From Phycisphaerae bacterium RAS1 (GTDB lineage: Bacteria; Planctomycetota; Phycisphaerae; UBA1845; Fen-1342), in the NCBI GenBank assembly GCA_007859745.1, contig SMLU01000001.1, forward strand, positions 992,001-1,056,000: 64,000 nucleotides of DNA, in the 5' to 3' direction. The position numbers and the translations under genes are program-made. Below the pieces are notes generated by a model. That model saw nothing but the letters and a program-made list of their open reading frames with translations, was not told where the DNA came from and did not search any database. Below, piece by piece: positions 61,588-64,000 of this stretch (positions are counted from its first letter, which is position 1; each line of letters opens with the position of its first letter).

Positions 61588-64000
61588 CCAACTATCACGC
61601 CAAGTACATCGCCCACGAATTGACCCGCCGCTGCGCCTCCGACAGCGTCGAGAAATTGACGGCCGTCTTGTCCGATGCCCAGGTGGACCTGAATCCTCAC
61701 CAGATCGAGGCGGCGCTCTTTGCCTTTCGCAATCCGCTTTCGCGCGGGGCGATACTCGCCGATGAAGTCGGACTCGGCAAAACCATCGAGGCCGGCTTGC
61801 TGATCGCCCAGAAATGGGCGGAGCTGCGCCGTCGTTTGCTCGTTATCGCGCCGGCCAATCTCCGCAAGCAATGGAGCCAAGAGCTTGCCGACAAATTCTT
61901 CCTGCCATCCGTGATCCTTGAGGCCCGCACGTTCAATGAGTGCATCCGCGCCGGAAATCTCAATCCCTTTCAAACGGATGCCGTCGTGATCTGTTCTTAT
62001 CAGTTCGCCCGCAAGATGGAGCCGTACGTCCGGCAGACGCAGTGGGATCTTGTCGTGATCGACGAGGCCCACCGGCTCCGCAACGTGTACAAACCGACGA
62101 ACAAGATTGCCAACGCCATCAAGCAATCGCTCTCGCCGTTCCGGAAGGTGCTGCTGACAGCGACGCCACTGCAAAACTCGCTCTTGGAGCTATACGGCCT
62201 TGTTAGCATCATTGACGAGTATTCCTTCGGCGACTTGAAGACGTATCGCACGCGCTTCACGCGGCTCGGCAATGACGAGGACTTCGCCGACCTGAAGGAA
62301 CGTCTCAAACCAATCTGCAAACGGACACTCCGCAAGCAGGTGCTCGAATACGTCAAGTACACCAACCGGCACGCGCTCGTGCAGGAATTCGTGCCAACGC
62401 CTGAAGAACAGCGACTCTACGACCTTGTGACCCAATACCTCCAGCAGCCGACGCTCTACGCGCTGCCAGCCAGCCAGCGGTCCCTAATGACACTGATTCT
62501 CCGCAAGTTGCTCTCTTCATCCACCTTTGCCATTTCCGACACGTTGAGCGGGCTTGCATTCAAACTGGAATCGGCAGCGCGCGAGGCCGAGACCGTGCAC
62601 GCGCCGCCCGAGCAACTCGTTGATGATTGGGAAGAAATCGACGAACTGGCCGACGAATGGGAGCCGGACGAGCAGGAGGAGTCGCCGCCCGACAAGCCCC
62701 AGTACACGCCTGTACAAATCGACGAAATGCGGAAGGAAACTGCCAAGCTCCGCGAGTTTCACACGCTGGCCAAGTCGATTGCGAAGAATTCCAAAGGCGA
62801 AGTGTTGCTGACCGCGCTGCGCCGCGGCTTCGCCGCCGCCGCCAAAGCCCAAGAGGGCCAGGGCGAGGCGACCATTCAACAGAAGGCGCTAATCTTCACG
62901 GAATCCCGGCGCACGCAGGAATACCTGTTCCGCATCCTTGAGCAGACCGAGTTCGCCGGAAAAGTAATGGTGTTCAACGGCACCAATAGCGACCAAGGTT
63001 CCAAGGATATCTACCGGCGCTGGCTTGAGCGCCACAAAGGCACGGACCGAGTCTCCGGCTCGCCGGGCGCAGACATGCGTGCCGCGCTCGTGGACCACTT
63101 CCGCGACGAAGCGGCCATCATGATAGCGACCGAGGCCGCGGCCGAGGGCATCAACCTCCAATTCTGCAACCTGGTCGTCAACTACGACCTGCCCTGGAAC
63201 CCGCAACGCATCGAGCAGCGTATCGGCCGTTGCCACCGCTACGGCCAGAAGTTCGACGTGGTCGTGGTTAACTTCCTGAACAAGAACAACGCCGCCGACC
63301 AGCGCGTGTACGAATTGCTCGACACCAAGTTCCGCCTGTTCAGCGGCGTGTTCGGCGCCAGCGACGAAGTGCTCGGCGCCGTCGAATCCGGCGTAGACTT
63401 CGAGAAACGCATCGCGGGCATCTACCAGAAATGCCGCACGCCGCAGCAGATTCAATTCGAGTTTGACCAGCTACAACAGGAGCTTGATACCGAGATCGCG
63501 GCTGGTCAGCAGGACGCGCGCGAGAAGTTGCTCGACAACTTCGACCAGGAAGTCGTCGAAAAAGTCCGAATCCAAAGCACCGGCCTTCTGGACCGCTTTA
63601 ACGAACGGCTGTGGATACTAACGAAACACCTGCTCGACGGCTTCGCCCGCTTCGACGGTGACGAATACAGTTTTTTCCTCACGAAGAACCCGTTCCCCGG
63701 CGAAACCATCCACCCCGGCCCGTATCGGCTCGGGAAGGCCGTTGAAGACGCCAACACCTACCGCGTCGGACATCCGCTCGCCCAGCGTATTCTCGCCCAG
63801 GCGAAGGCCCTCGCCGTGTCGCCAGCGGAAGTGACGTTCGATTACACGGACGGCGGCAAGAACATCGCCATCCTCACGCCGCTTGTTGGCACGGCCGGTT
63901 GGCTCACCTGCTCGCGGCTCGCCGTGCAATCCCTCGACACCGAGGAACACCTGATCCTTGCCGGCGTGACTGACGCCGGGCAGCCGCTCGACGACGGCCA
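61584..64000 (+). CDS. SNF2-family DEAD/DEAH helicase (3' end outside window)
   Basis: At least 805 residues, open to the end of the window. N-terminal ATPase domain: ADEVGLGKTIEAGLLIAQKW near 60-78, IDEAHRLRN near 155, LLTATPLQNSLLELYG. C-terminal helicase domain: ALIFTESRRTQEYLF near 435, EAAAEGINLQFCNLVV, QRIEQRIGRCHRYGQ near 540. A helical C-terminal region follows. This SNF2/RapA-like helicase type heads loci with methylase or nuclease genes in defence islands. Overlaps the HTH gene by 4 bases. The downstream genes would decide the system. Confidence 0.88.
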   Translation, partial: MTNYHAKYIAHELTRRCASDSVEKLTAVLSDAQVDLNPHQIEAALFAFRNPLSRGAILADEVGLGKTIEAGLLIAQKWAELRRRLLVIAPANLRKQWSQELADKFFLPSVILEARTFNECIRAGNLNPFQTDAVVICSYQFARKMEPYVRQTQWDLVVIDEAHRLRNVYKPTNKIANAIKQSLSPFRKVLLTATPLQNSLLELYGLVSIIDEYSFGDLKTYRTRFTRLGNDEDFADLKERLKPICKRTLRKQVLEYVKYTNRHALVQEFVPTPEEQRLYDLVTQYLQQPTLYALPASQRSLMTLILRKLLSSSTFAISDTLSGLAFKLESAAREAETVHAPPEQLVDDWEEIDELADEWEPDEQEESPPDKPQYTPVQIDEMRKETAKLREFHTLAKSIAKNSKGEVLLTALRRGFAAAAKAQEGQGEATIQQKALIFTESRRTQEYLFRILEQTEFAGKVMVFNGTNSDQGSKDIYRRWLERHKGTDRVSGSPGADMRAALVDHFRDEAAIMIATEAAAEGINLQFCNLVVNYDLPWNPQRIEQRIGRCHRYGQKFDVVVVNFLNKNNAADQRVYELLDTKFRLFSGVFGASDEVLGAVESGVDFEKRIAGIYQKCRTPQQIQFEFDQLQQELDTEIAAGQQDAREKLLDNFDQEVVEKVRIQSTGLLDRFNERLWILTKHLLDGFARFDGDEYSFFLTKNPFPGETIHPGPYRLGKAVEDANTYRVGHPLAQRILAQAKALAVSPAEVTFDYTDGGKNIAILTPLVGTAGWLTCSRLAVQSLDTEEHLILAGVTDAGQPLDDG

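Overview
The window looks like accessory DNA from a GC-rich bacterium, probably a planctomycete. This is an inference from a DUF1580-type protein (23365-23706), a secreted repeat protein ending in a planctomycete-style dockerin-like segment (48406-49764) and several small proteins of planctomycete element type. There are no rRNA or ribosomal protein genes. One tRNA-Gly(CCC) at 21903-21974 is the only clear core gene, and phage-type integrases sit on both sides of it, which suggests two integrative elements abutting at one tRNA attachment site.

Left part (1-15953): a defence island read to the right. It opens with the 3' part of an RtcR-like CARF plus sigma-54 activator. Three operons follow, each preceded by a -24/-12 (sigma-54) promoter: P1 at 1281-1296 before hsdR-hsdM-hsdS (type I restriction-modification); P2 at 7760-7775 before two small genes, a TIR-APAZ gene and a short prokaryotic Argonaute (a SPARTA system); P3 at 11720-11735 before a DUF2130 coiled-coil protein, a DUF3696-type AAA ATPase and a PLD-like protein. 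P1 and P2 match the consensus perfectly and P3 has one mismatch. The simplest reading is a ligand-sensing activator that switches on several defence systems together.

Junction (15909-23339): two small minus-strand genes, about 2.2 kb with little or no coding, an XRE regulator plus ImmA-type peptidase pair, a small excisionase-like gene, a minus-strand integrase, the tRNA-Gly, and a second, rightward integrase.

Mobile-element body (23365-50114): a leftward cluster with DUF1580, J-domain, membrane, coupling-protein-like ATPase, ParB and SprT-like genes; a LuxR-type regulator cluster; a third integrase (31679-32668); a cargo of secreted proteins, an IS5-family element with 17-bp inverted repeats, two pseudopilin-like proteins and four ankyrin proteins (32698-39634); then a MobF relaxase, small element genes, a ParA gene behind a dense repeat array, and a RepL-like initiator with 21-bp-spaced iterons and a DnaA box. 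This is the equipment of an integrated mobilizable plasmid. No mating-pore genes are visible.

Right part (50489-64000): a very large methylase-helicase like phage P1 DarB, a second DUF2130 protein paired with a zinc-hook ATPase, an ArdC-type antirestriction protein, and an HTH regulator overlapping the start of an SNF2 helicase that runs off the window. This part combines antirestriction functions with new defence-like modules.
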